A stretch of DNA of 26,342 bases from an uncultured Bacillota bacterium (lineage in GTDB: Bacteria > Bacillota_I > Bacilli_A > RFN20 > CAG-449). Numbering within the stretch: the first letter of the stretch is position 1; each line of letters opens with the position of its first letter. Below, in pieces: positions 14,742 to 24,000 of the stretch. The notes under the pieces are model-generated. The model ran no database searches and was not told the origin of the DNA. It saw nothing but the letters and a program-made list of their open reading frames with translations. The translations under genes were made by a program, and so were the position numbers. Location of the stretch: positions 1 to 26,342 of the forward strand of contig CABUOQ010000025.1 of assembly GCA_902493275.1 (NCBI GenBank), given 5' to 3'.

Positions 14742-16402
14742 TAATTGTCCTCGTAATATTCGTCGTAATCATCGTAATTGATATCTTCATCATCGTAATC
14801 CTCGTCGTATTCTTCAGCATCGAGTTCGTCAAGTTCTTCTTGAGTGTAGATATCCATTCTATTAGTATTAGCGATTGATTGAGTTTCTTTCTTTTCTTCA
14901 TCAACTTTGCTCTTCTTTTTATAAGCATTGTTTTGAGCGTTTTTCTTTTTCTTTTCTTCTTCGATTTGTTTTTCTAAATCATCTAAAGAAACCTTACTTT
15001 GCATGATGACAGGTTTGTATTCAACTGGAGTTTCTTCCTTAACAACAGGTTTAACAATTTCCTTTTCTTCAGGTTTAACTTCAACCGGTTCTTCCTCTTC
15101 ATCTTCTTCTTCGACTTCTTCATATTCATCTTCATCATATTCTTCGTCATCGAAGTCTTCTTCATCTTCTTCCTCGTCATCTACTATTTCTTCAATAACA
15201 GGAGTTTGTTTAGCTTTAAGAGCATCTTCTTCTGCTTTTTTCTTTCTAGCTTCTTCTTCACGAGCAATTTGTTCGATTAAAGCTTGACGACGTGCGGCAA
15301 GAATCATTTCATCTTCTTCTTTCTTCATATCATCAATTGTAGCGTAGACGATACCTTCTTCTTTAGCTTGAGTTTCTTCTTTAATATCAATCTTACATCC
15401 AGCTAATTTAACCGCTAGACGAGCATTAACACCACGTCTACCGATTGCAACACGTAATTCACCATCTTTAACGATGACGACTGCTGAACCATCTTCATTA
15501 ATCTTAACGCCTAATACGACAGCTGGTTTTAAACATTCAGCAATGAATAAACCTTTATGTTCATGATATTGGATAATATCAATCTTTTCATGATTGATTT
15601 GAGAGCAAATTTTTTGAATTTTACTTCCACCAGGTCCAATACAAGCTCCAACTGGATCGACATTAATATCGTTCGTGGTAACTGATACCTTAGCTCTTTC
15701 ACCAGCTTCACGAGCAATGTCTTTAATAATTACTGTACCATCATAAACATCATGAATTTCTTCTTCAAATAATCTTCTTAGAAATCCTCCGCAAGCTCTT
15801 GAAATAGTAATGCCTGAATCAGGTGAAGTTCCACCTACACCAGCAAGATATACTTTAACTGCTTGACCAACAGAGAATTGCTCATCACCGATTTTTTCTT
15901 TGTCAGAAAGAATTACCGATGTTCTTCCAATATTAATAAGAGTATATTTGGATTCAATTTTTTCAACATATCCAGTGATTAATTCATCGATCTTATCTGA
16001 ATATAAAGCTAAGATTGCTGCTTTTTCAGCTTCTTTAATCTTCTGTTTTAAAATTGATTTAAATTTCATCGCATCTTGTTTAGTAAAATCATCTAATTCA
16101 ACTTTTAATGCTACTTGAGAACCAATTTCAGCATCAGATTTAACTTCTTTTGCATCTTCTAATGATATTTCAATGGCATCATCAGTAACTTCTTCAACAA
16201 CGTTTTTTAAATTAAAAATATCAATTTTTCCCTCTTCTGGGACAATTTCAACTTTTACCATTAAATCTGGTAAACCATCAACGTGTTTCTTTTTAACAAT
16301 TGTCTCAAATGCTTCACTTAATGCTTTGATAGTAATTTCTTTAGTGATACCTTGTTGTTCTAAGGCTTCTAGTCCATCAAGGAATTGTTTTGTGTCTAAC
16401 AT
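14741..16402 (-). CDS. nusA: Transcription termination/antitermination factor NusA with long acidic tail
   Basis: A 553-aa protein that binds RNA polymerase and nascent RNA to modulate pausing, termination and antitermination. It has the N-terminal polymerase-binding domain (1-~125), an S1 domain (~130-200), and KH1-KH2 with VDPVGACIGPGGSKIQKI (GxxG loop) and VAIGRRGVNARLAVKLAGCKIDI. Bacillus NusA ends near residue 370; here about 180 residues follow: a charged helix (EEEARKKKAEEDALK), a run of Asp/Glu/Tyr, a Pro-Val-Glu linker, a Lys-rich stretch and a final acidic block beginning MDIYTQEELDELDAEEY. Comparable tails occur in some Mollicutes. AAGGAGAG supports the start. It follows rimP by 17 bp. 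Confidence 0.97.
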   Translation of the reverse strand: MLDTKQFLDGLEALEQQGITKEITIKALSEAFETIVKKKHVDGLPDLMVKVEIVPEEGKIDIFNLKNVVEEVTDDAIEISLEDAKEVKSDAEIGSQVALKVELDDFTKQDAMKFKSILKQKIKEAEKAAILALYSDKIDELITGYVEKIESKYTLINIGRTSVILSDKEKIGDEQFSVGQAVKVYLAGVGGTSPDSGITISRACGGFLRRLFEEEIHDVYDGTVIIKDIAREAGERAKVSVTTNDINVDPVGACIGPGGSKIQKICSQINHEKIDIIQYHEHKGLFIAECLKPAVVLGVKINEDGSAVVIVKDGELRVAIGRRGVNARLAVKLAGCKIDIKEETQAKEEGIVYATIDDMKKEEDEMILAARRQALIEQIAREEEARKKKAEEDALKAKQTPVIEEIVDDEEEDEEDFDDEEYDEDEYEEVEEEDEEEEPVEVKPEEKEIVKPVVKEETPVEYKPVIMQSKVSLDDLEKQIEEEKKKKNAQNNAYKKKSKVDEEKKETQSIANTNRMDIYTQEELDELDAEEYDEDYDDEDINYDDYDEYYEDN

Positions 16403-16422
16403 GTTCTTCTCTCCTTATAATT

Positions 16423-16902
16423 CTATACTTTAACTGTTAGTTTGGCTTTATTAATATTTGAAACGTTAATCTCGACATTCATCTTTCTCGTCTTTTGACG
16501 ATATTCAAGTGTAATTTTTTCTTCATCAGCAGATGTCAATGTTCCAATATAAGAATTTAGACCTTTAATTGGATTAATTAATTTAATTTCCATATACTTT
16601 CCAATCAATAAAGGTAATTTAGATAAATCCTTAATAGTCTTTTCTGCACCTGAAGTTGAAACATCTAAGCAATAATTGTCTTGAATAAGATTAATTTCAT
16701 CTAATCTAGTAGACAAATCTTCACTTAACGAAACGATTTCATCTAAGTCAATACTTGAAAGATCACTTCTTTCAACATAAATCTGTAAGATATATTCTTT
16801 ACCTTTTTTCAGATATCTAAGTTCATCAATTTCCATATTATGTTTTTGGATTACATCGATTAATTCCTTAGATAATTGTTCTTCTAATGCTGTCAAATTC
16901 AT
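16423..16902 (-). CDS. rimP: Ribosome maturation factor RimP
   Basis: A 159-aa RimP protein that assists 30S subunit assembly. I choose ATG 16902 over the GTG at 16905, because AAGGAG leaves only one base before the GTG. Family features include LRYLKKGKEYILQIYVERSDL (N-terminal alpha/beta domain), IDLDEIVSLSEDLSTRLDE, YCLDVSTSGAEKTIKDL (the usual form is LEVSSPG.[DE]R.L) and a C-terminal Sm-like barrel. It is the first gene of the nusA operon, as usual, and is preceded by a leader hairpin. Confidence 0.95.
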   Translation of the reverse strand: MNLTALEEQLSKELIDVIQKHNMEIDELRYLKKGKEYILQIYVERSDLSSIDLDEIVSLSEDLSTRLDEINLIQDNYCLDVSTSGAEKTIKDLSKLPLLIGKYMEIKLINPIKGLNSYIGTLTSADEEKITLEYRQKTRKMNVEINVSNINKAKLTVKV

Positions 16903-16914
16903 CACACTCCTTTA

Positions 16915-16940
16915 CAAAAGAAAAAGTGGGAACCCCACTT
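16915..16940 (-). promoter_or_regulatory. Leader hairpin with T-tract before rimP (putative attenuator)
   Basis: On the minus strand AAGTGGG-GTT-CCCACTT (stem 16924-16940) is followed by TTTTCTTTT, giving the form of an intrinsic terminator in the 5' leader, between the promoter and the rimP ribosome site. Similar GTGGG/CCCAC hairpins occur upstream of rimP-nusA in other Bacillota, where NusA autoregulation by attenuation is a plausible role; this is inferred here. Confidence 0.75.
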
Positions 16941-16993
16941 CTAACATTTATCAAATGATTCGAAGATATAACAATTTCTCGTTACATAGTAAT

Positions 16994-17023
16994 AATATAA
17001 CATAAATTATTAAAAATCATCAA
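16994..17023 (-). promoter_or_regulatory. Promoter of the rimP-nusA-infB operon
   Basis: On the minus strand, TTGATG (17018-17023) and an extended -10 TGTTATATT (-10 hexamer 16994-16999) are 18 bp apart. The start would be near 16987, giving a leader of about 85 bases that contains the hairpin. Confidence 0.7.
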
Positions 17024-17159
17024 AAATATTAAAAAAACATGTAAAATTACGATTTTTTATAAATAAGCATCTATTTATCTTAAATGAAGATATATTTTAT
17101 TAATTCACCTGTTACTTAATATGCAATTTATATTTAGTATTATTTATTTTTTCTCAGTA

Positions 17160-17285
17160 TTAATAAAAAAACTGCATAAAATGCAGTTCATAATAGATAT
17201 TTAAACTTTCACGAAGTTTATCCGACATTTCATAATAAATATGAAACCGATTATTCAAAGCTTCACGTCTATCAACGCATATATA
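17160..17285 (-). other. Short open frame remnant ending in a terminator
   Basis: On the minus strand a frame of 41 codons is open between a TGA (17286-17288) and TAA (17160-17162). It reads ICVDRREALNNRFHIYYE, then MSDKLRESLNIYYELHF and MQFFY, which looks more protein-like than chance AT-rich sequence, but it has no ribosome site and its end coincides with a terminator hairpin. It may be the decayed 3' end of a lost gene or a recurrent intergenic unit. A worse copy of its end lies near 17440-17490. Confidence 0.3.
17165..17187 (-). terminator. Intrinsic terminator (minus strand) in the gap after the surface genes
   Basis: ACTGCA (17171-17176) and TGCAGT (17182-17187) form a 6-bp stem; on the minus strand the stem is followed by six T and TTA. 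It would stop transcripts coming from the surface-protein locus. Confidence 0.7.
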
Positions 17286-17525
17286 TCATAATATATTTTA
17301 ATCTATAAGGTATATTTTTTACTTATATTATGTCATTTCGCAATTTTAATAAATAATTAAATTTACGAAGCAAAGAATTTAATTCAAGTTGTTAATAAAA
17401 ATTGTAACTTATAAATTTTTGTGAATTTATATAATGTTTTTTATCAACAAAAACTGCATAGAATGCTATTTATGATAGTTATTTAATATGAAAAATATTT
17501 ATAAACTCAAATTTAATTTAAAATA
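17188..17525. other. AT-rich gap holding a degenerate ~50-bp direct repeat
   Basis: The sequence around 17440-17490 (ATCAACAAAAACTGCATAGA and onward) is a diverged direct copy of 17157-17206, including a weak hairpin GCAT-aga-ATGC with a T-run on the minus strand. The part between has no convincing gene. Two successive terminators downstream of one gene suggest a deleted or decayed gene between them. Confidence 0.45.
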
Positions 17526-20390
17526 TTATTTGTCGCTATCTATTAAATCATTATTCAATAAATATTTAATACCTAATATTATTTGTTCCTCTGTAATTAA
17601 TCCCTTTCCCAATGATACTTTTAAATATATGGCTGGTGAAACATAAAACGCTTCCAAAGGAATTTCAATAATCTTGATAAATTCTTCATAAGTAAATAGA
17701 CCATACGTATTAATGTCTATGTTCATTCTTTCTTCATCGTATTTCATATTTTCATCTAAGTCAAAAATATTATACAAACCTTGAATATCATAAGGGAAAG
17801 TAGGCATCGTTAATAAGCCATTTGCAAACAAATTCATATGATAAGCCGACACTGGACAATACACTCTCACTTTTTCAATTCTTATGTTTGCTGATTTTAA
17901 TTTTATTGTTTCCATATTTTCATTATTATTAACAACAAATTCATGATTGATATAATTTATATAATTTTGTTCATTAATAATTTCATATCTATTTGTAGTT
18001 TTATCAAACAATGCATGATCATTTGCAATCTTTATTTTAATATTCTTCTCAAAACACAATTCAATAGTAGTACATTCCAAAGCTTCTTCATCTTTATGAG
18101 TAATAAATATAATAGGACTTATATCTATTTTTCCAGTTTCATGATTAAATACTTTAACTAAATCTCCAATTTGTAAGTTTTCAACCTTTTTTAAAGTATT
18201 ATCATGCATTAAAATGTTGCTTCCTTCAACGATGCATGTGACATTATCACTTGTAAATCTATAATCAGCATCTGCAGTATAAATTGTATTTGAACTCCAA
18301 GCAATACCACCACTTTTTGTTGCAATGACCTCAGAGGTTGCTGTTCCATTTTCATCATATGTTGTTTTGATAACTTGCGATGTTCCGCTAACGGATGCAT
18401 TATCGCTAACCTTAAATACCCATCCTTTAGGCATAGTTGCAGTAATTTTTGCACCTGTTTCAGTTGATTCAGAAAGTGTCATTGAAGATGAATTTTGACC
18501 ATAAGTAATTGAACGCTTGATACTACCTGCTCCTGATTTACCCGTTGTATGATCGCAAGTTATAACAAAAGCTTCTTTTGGTTGAATTTGAATTAATGTT
18601 TCAGAAGTAATTTTATACCAACTTCCAATAGTATATGATTGTCCATTAATCGTTATATACTCGCACTTTGAATCGTTAATTTTAATATATGAATCATTAG
18701 AAACTTCTAAAATATTTGATGCAATATTATTAACACCTTCATATTTTAATGTTGCGCCTGTATCTGAGGCTGTATCATTTGTATATAAGGTATATTCATA
18801 TGCATTATGTTTGTAATTAGTTTTATTTATATTAATAGTAACTTTTTGTAATTTATTAATATTTCCATCATAACAAGCAGCTCCACTATGAGAATAATAA
18901 ATGTTGCCTGCCTCAAACATACTATTGGAAATATATGTCGGAGAATTACTGGCATCATAAAATGGACCTTTAAATTCTAATAACGGAGTATCCAATTCTG
19001 CTTTAGTTCCTTCTTTTGTTGATAGTGCCAAATTAGAAGCATCACTAACAGAACTTAAATTAACAATAGACGACCCTAATTCATTGTTTGTCGATATATA
19101 ACCGGCAATAGCACCATACTCATTTACATTAATAGTTCCATTATTAACAAAATTGCAATCTTTACTCCCGTAATTTGCAATCCCAATTGCAATCATTGTA
19201 TTTGCTTCATAAATATATATCTTTGATTTTTGTTGCGCTCCAGTTCCTATCCCATGCACATTAAGAGTCGAACCTTCACCGATTGTAAAATTTGAACCCG
19301 GTAAAAATTTAATACATTTTGAATTAGTGTTAAAAGTTCCATTAATATAAATATCGAAAATTGAGCTTATAGGTAAATCAAATTTTTTAGAATCAATTTG
19401 TGCAACATTTACATCAATATACAAAGAACCGATATTTGAACTACCACTTACATATATTAGTGTCTTAGATGAACTACAATATTCTATTCCAATATATCCA
19501 TCTTCCACATAAAAAAGATAGTTTGTCGAAGTATCATCACTTGAACCGATTAATCCGCACAAAGCATTTTTACTTTGACCAGATATTTCAACATATGCCA
19601 TAACTTTTATTTGACCACCTTTATCGACTTTCAAATACGTTTGAATGTTTCTAAAATCAAATTTATAGGTAGGACAAATATTGTTTTGTACTTTGTTTAA
19701 AATAGAATTACCACTACCCATGTCATATGCGCAAAAAATACTTTCTACAAACCCAGTTGACGTAACATTTATAAATCTATTTTCATCTAAGCTATTATTA
19801 TAAACAATATTAGCCGATGATTTATTACCATAAATTGGATTAACTTCTGTAATATAGCCATATAGTTGCGCAGTACCACTTATAGTAATAGATGAATCTT
19901 TGCCTAATGCAATTTGAGAATAATTACCCTTCATTCCAGAGGTTCCAAATGTACCACCAAGTATTAACTTTCCACCATATTCTACATTAATATCTGCGCC
20001 ATTAATAAGGCTTACTAAAGAAATTCTCGTAGCCGTTCCCGATGCACTAAAAGTATAGGGAGATAAATCAGCACTATGAGCAATTAGTAAAGTAGTTCCA
20101 TTTTTAATTGTTATATTTTCCTTAATACTTGTTGTTACTCCTAATTTAACAACGACTGTATCGCCACCAGAACGACTATTAGCAACAGAAATTCCTTTTT
20201 CTATACTAGTATAATATACATTATCTGATTGAGTATAACATACAGCTCTATCCTCTGTTGTACTAATCGTAATGTTTTCTTTTGTCGTTTCGCTACCAGC
20301 AATAACAAAAGAACTATATCCAATACTAAATAAAGTTGTAATAACTAATAATATTGATAATATGAATGCACCTAAAGACAACTTTCTCAT
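17526..20390 (-). CDS. Large exported surface protein with C-terminal Hint (Hedgehog/intein-type) domain
   Basis: A 954-aa protein. Residues 5-30 form a hydrophobic export/anchor segment ending IGYSSFVIAG, the motif shared by its three neighbours. Residues ~45-700 are Ser/Thr/Asn/Gly-rich short strands with no catalytic motif, probably a beta-helix or adhesin-like stalk; one segment, FDIYINGT...FLPGSNFTIGEGSTL, matches VDIIVKAG...FYPGSSLLVEEGSFL in the large protein of the other pair. Residues 719-863 are a Hint domain: C719 in TCIVEGSNILM, LQIGDLVKVFNHETGK, H792 in ANDHALF, and AYHMNLFANG (H851, N857, G858). A further ~90 residues follow (GLYNIFDLDENMKYDEE, YGLFTYEEF, YLKVSLGKGLI). The ATG overlaps the TGA of the preceding small gene (ATGA); AAGGA lies about 13 bases upstream inside that gene. 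Autocleavage at Cys719 is expected from family chemistry, not shown. Confidence 0.85.
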   Translation of the reverse strand: MRKLSLGAFILSILLVITTLFSIGYSSFVIAGSETTKENITISTTEDRAVCYTQSDNVYYTSIEKGISVANSRSGGDTVVVKLGVTTSIKENITIKNGTTLLIAHSADLSPYTFSASGTATRISLVSLINGADINVEYGGKLILGGTFGTSGMKGNYSQIALGKDSSITISGTAQLYGYITEVNPIYGNKSSANIVYNNSLDENRFINVTSTGFVESIFCAYDMGSGNSILNKVQNNICPTYKFDFRNIQTYLKVDKGGQIKVMAYVEISGQSKNALCGLIGSSDDTSTNYLFYVEDGYIGIEYCSSSKTLIYVSGSSNIGSLYIDVNVAQIDSKKFDLPISSIFDIYINGTFNTNSKCIKFLPGSNFTIGEGSTLNVHGIGTGAQQKSKIYIYEANTMIAIGIANYGSKDCNFVNNGTINVNEYGAIAGYISTNNELGSSIVNLSSVSDASNLALSTKEGTKAELDTPLLEFKGPFYDASNSPTYISNSMFEAGNIYYSHSGAACYDGNINKLQKVTININKTNYKHNAYEYTLYTNDTASDTGATLKYEGVNNIASNILEVSNDSYIKINDSKCEYITINGQSYTIGSWYKITSETLIQIQPKEAFVITCDHTTGKSGAGSIKRSITYGQNSSSMTLSESTETGAKITATMPKGWVFKVSDNASVSGTSQVIKTTYDENGTATSEVIATKSGGIAWSSNTIYTADADYRFTSDNVTCIVEGSNILMHDNTLKKVENLQIGDLVKVFNHETGKIDISPIIFITHKDEEALECTTIELCFEKNIKIKIANDHALFDKTTNRYEIINEQNYINYINHEFVVNNNENMETIKLKSANIRIEKVRVYCPVSAYHMNLFANGLLTMPTFPYDIQGLYNIFDLDENMKYDEERMNIDINTYGLFTYEEFIKIIEIPLEAFYVSPAIYLKVSLGKGLITEEQIILGIKYLLNNDLIDSDK

Positions 20391-21013
20391 ATATTATTAA
20401 TCCTTATCTTAAATTTGAAAGTAGGTACATTTTCGTAATATGTATTAATAGTTCCATCATCAATTACTTTATATATTGCAGTTAAGTTAGTTGTACCAGT
20501 AGTTGAAACTAATGTATAACTTATTGTTGAATTAAGAACATTATCTGTAATACTGCTGCTAGTATTAATTACATTTTCATTCGCATCAGTAATTTTAGGA
20601 TTTGTTTCTTTAGGATTAGTATTCGGAACAACTGCTCCAATATACGTATTTAAAAATGTAACATCAGTACATTCTAAGCTAATTGAAAAATTAAGCGGAT
20701 TTGAAATCGCACTTGCTAATGAATTATCTATTATGAATTTTGTAATTATCGCTGTTTCAGTAACAATTGTGGAATTTTCAACCAAACCATCTTGCCCTAA
20801 CGTAAATGTTTTTACTTCTGCAATACTAAAAAGATCACCGGTTTTAATATCACCGACTGTAACATTAAGATCAATGGATGTTGAATACGGAACTATGATT
20901 AACCAACTAGAAAAACCTACTCCGATTAATGAGACATTACAAAGAGCGAGAAGTAGCCCCCCCCCGGCAAATTTACGCTTTAAGTTTTTAAACAATTTCT
21001 TTACGTCTTTCAT
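20387..21013 (-). CDS. Small exported surface protein with G9 tract in the signal-peptide codons
   Basis: A 208-aa protein: basic N-terminus MKDVKKLFKNLKRK, hydrophobic stretch from residue 15 and the shared motif LIGVGFSSW at ~29-37, then a beta-rich Thr/Ser/Asn domain of about 165 residues (VTVGDIKTGDLF opens it). It is a paralogue of the 238-aa protein at 24124-24840: MKD[LV]KKLFKNLK.K, LCN.SL.GVGFSSW and N[VI].V.VGDIK all match. The layout resembles small SipW-type matrix proteins such as TasA/CalY, but the signal motif differs. Codons 16-19 are GCC GGG GGG GGG. One G more or fewer gives a stop within about ten codons. Its TGA overlaps the ATG of the large Hint protein. Confidence 0.82.
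   Translation of the reverse strand: MKDVKKLFKNLKRKFAGGGLLLALCNVSLIGVGFSSWLIIVPYSTSIDLNVTVGDIKTGDLFSIAEVKTFTLGQDGLVENSTIVTETAIITKFIIDNSLASAISNPLNFSISLECTDVTFLNTYIGAVVPNTNPKETNPKITDANENVINTSSSITDNVLNSTISYTLVSTTGTTNLTAIYKVIDDGTINTYYENVPTFKFKIRINNI
20957..20965. repeat. Homopolymer of nine C (G9 on the coding strand)
   Basis: Nine C on the + strand, reading GCC followed by nine G in the gene's sense. No other G or C run of this length was seen in the window. The paralogous gene has GGA ATA GGG at the same place, without a tract. Likely a slipped-strand hotspot. Confidence 0.9.
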
Positions 21014-21058
21014 ATATCAATTATTTTACCTCATATGCTTTCATTTTTGTAGAATTTA
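21014..21058 (-). promoter_or_regulatory. Conserved 45-bp upstream element, copy 2
   Basis: The 45 bases before the 208-aa gene match those before the 238-aa paralogue at 32 of 45 positions without gaps, and 18 of the first 20 (TAAAyTCTACAAAAATrAAA). TAAATT may be a -10-like element. A TTGCAG with 17-bp spacing to TAATAA lies inside the end of the upstream gene (about 21083-21088). Confidence 0.45.
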
Positions 21059-21076
21059 TTATTATTTTTAATATAT

Positions 21077-24000
21077 TTATTCTGCAAATTTTTTAAATAT
21101 CCAAGTATTATATTGAGAAGAAAATGCAATGATAGAATTTGAATATTTAACACTATTTACATCATTAGTTGATTGAGAATTGGACATAAACTTTCTAAGA
21201 TTTGCATTTAACAATGTCGTATTATCTTGAACTATATCACCATCAGAAAATGATAATAATGGTACAAAAATTCCTTTATAGTATGCATAAAAATTACTAT
21301 CTACCTTTATTATTTGATGATCATCATCATATATTTCAGTTTCAGTTATAGTAATTTCTCTATCAATTGCATCTGATTGATTACTACCAGCACTTCCGCC
21401 GACATACATATCGCTATCAACGTATAAGAAGAAATTTCTGCTGTCCGATGTCTTTTCTATTACACCATTATTCAATGATAAGCTTGAAGTTTCTCTCAAA
21501 ACTCCGTTCTTATATGTTCCTTCAAGAGAATATTGCGAATCAATAATATATCCTTTTCCATTAGAAATTAATGGATTCAAATTATAAGAAGCTGCTCTTT
21601 GATATTCATTAGTTACTGCAGTTTCTGTACCACTAAACAAATATCCATTCAGTAATTCAGCTTTCATATCATATGTTTTGACCAGTGCACGATTGGCAAT
21701 TATATCTTTTAATGATTGCTCAGATAAATTCATATATCCAGATAAATAATAGAAGCAATCTCCAAGTGAATCCGCCGTATTAATTGTAGTATCAAATTCT
21801 ATTGAACCATTTATCTGTATATTACCAGTTTTGGTATTAGTCCAAAAAGTAGCATTAGAATATATTCCACTAGAAAATTTTTCTGAACTGTAACCATAAT
21901 TAGATAAATCAGAAATATGATTAGTATAACTCATAATTCCGCCTACCATATGTCTAGTTTCCTCTGGAATTACTACTCCAGTTGTCTTCTTATACGTTAC
22001 AGGATCTTTCGTGTATTCAAATTTTAAAAAAGAACCTTCTTCAACAAGCAAAGAACTTCCTGGATAAAATGTCATTTTAGAAGATACAACTAATTGATTT
22101 CCCGCTTTAACGATAATATCAACAAATGGAGATATAGGAAAATCAATTCTACCAAAATCTACAGTTGCAGTAGCACTACCAAGACTAACAGATATTGTTA
22201 ATGTTAACTCAACATGATAATTCTGCTTCATATTAGCGTTGAATATAAATTTATTTCGTTGATTATAACAATTTTTTTTCAAACTTTCAATATTTAAAGA
22301 ATTTTTGTTTTCTGAATAATACTCTACGTATGATGTTTCTATTGTATCATTCCACAAAAATAAAGCATCAGTTTTACCTATAAAATTGATATGAAAATTG
22401 GCTATACCAAATTCACCAATATCAAATTTTATATAAGCTTTCATGGTCGTATAATTATCAAACTTTACTGGAACTTGTAAATACGAAAATCGATATTCAG
22501 TAAATGGACTTTGACGTTTAGCAATACCAAGCATCATAGACCTTGTTGCTCGACCATCACTAATTGTTAATGTCGATTCCAAGGTACCATTATTTTTTAC
22601 AAATATTTTACCAGTACCGATACTATCTATTATTAGACCATATCCTGTTAATGTTCCACCATCAACATATATATTATGTCCATATAAATCTAGACAAGTA
22701 TATTTACCAATAATATAACTATATTTTGTATAATTGTTGTTTCCTCCTATATGGGCACCTATAGTTAAATTGCCATTAATAGTTAAATCACCACCTAATG
22801 CAATGTATGTAGCACAATTATCAAAACCAATATTGCTATTACTAGAATAGTATGTCGAAATTGAATCATCAGTTGATGTCCTATGATTTCCTAAACTTTC
22901 AGTAATCTGTCCTTCTATTGGACTAGCGTATGTCTCACCATTTCCATACGTAAGATTAACATTGACGCCTGTTTTAATCGTTGTAGCATCCATGAAACAT
23001 ACATTCATTTCTGAGCCATAATATGGATCAGTAAAAATATCATAATTATTTCCTTCACTAGAACCAGAATTACCTCCAGATTGATTATAAACATTTAAAG
23101 TTTGACCTGATGTTAATGATGTAATTTTTTGACCTAATGTCTCGGTACTACTTGTAGCCAAATATTTAACATAAATATCCGTACTAGTTGTTATTGGAGT
23201 GGAAAAATCAAAGAATTTTGTACAATTAGCATCGGTATAATATCCATATTGTTGGTAATTATCGATTTGTAAATCTAATAAAGATAGGCGCTTTCCTTGC
23301 TGAACTTTTAAAGTATTAGATGAATTTTCCTCAATTTGATGCTTACTGCTTTGCACAGTTGTAACTTTTCTATACTGATACGTAGGGTAGTAGTATCCAT
23401 AAATATATTTAATAAATGATAAAAATGTTCTTTTTCCTCTCTCTTGTTCCAGCGTATCCCTTACGATGGCTCTTTCATATATTGTACTTGTCGTTGTATT
23501 GCCAGTTACTTCATCATATTCTACTATCTCAGATACTTTTTTTTCAGAATTAGGAATAATATCGCCTTGAGAATACTTCATTTTAAACTGTATACTATCA
23601 TCACAATTTGTATAAAAATAGAAGTTATTACCCTGGTATCCAACATTCCATACGTCACCCCAAGTACTGTCATTTGAAACATTGGACCATTCGTTAACAT
23701 TAATATAAGGTGTTTTATTTTTAATTTGTTCAGGTCCAAGTGAAGCACTATGAGTGTTAATAGATGTTTTGCTTCCATCGCTATTTATACTATAATATAA
23801 TGTTTTTTCGTCCCAATTTGTTGTTGTATAACTACTTCCAACATCAGGCCATTTTTCTTTTTGTGTATTTCCATTAGTATCAGTTGGACTAATAAAGGAA
23901 GTTTCATCTACAACCACACTTGATTTAACTGGAATAGAATATGTTGTAGTTGTTGTCACATCAGTTGATTGTTTTAAATTATGTATAGTTACTGTGACTT

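Noticed and set aside
14983..15287. Several open frames on both strands over the acidic part of nusA
   Set aside because: They are low-complexity shadows (Ser-, Phe- or Lys/Met-rich) of the Asp/Glu codons of nusA and have no ribosome site.
17802..18236. Classical splicing intein in the surface protein
   Set aside because: No extein nucleophile (Cys/Ser/Thr) directly follows the terminal Asn-Gly; the Asn is followed by GLLTMP and the protein does not resume an interrupted domain.
22272..22279. Run of eight T in the 1016-aa surface gene as a second phase-variation tract
   Set aside because: A/T runs of this size are common by chance in this AT-rich sequence and it lies deep inside the gene, so it is not comparable with the G9 tract.
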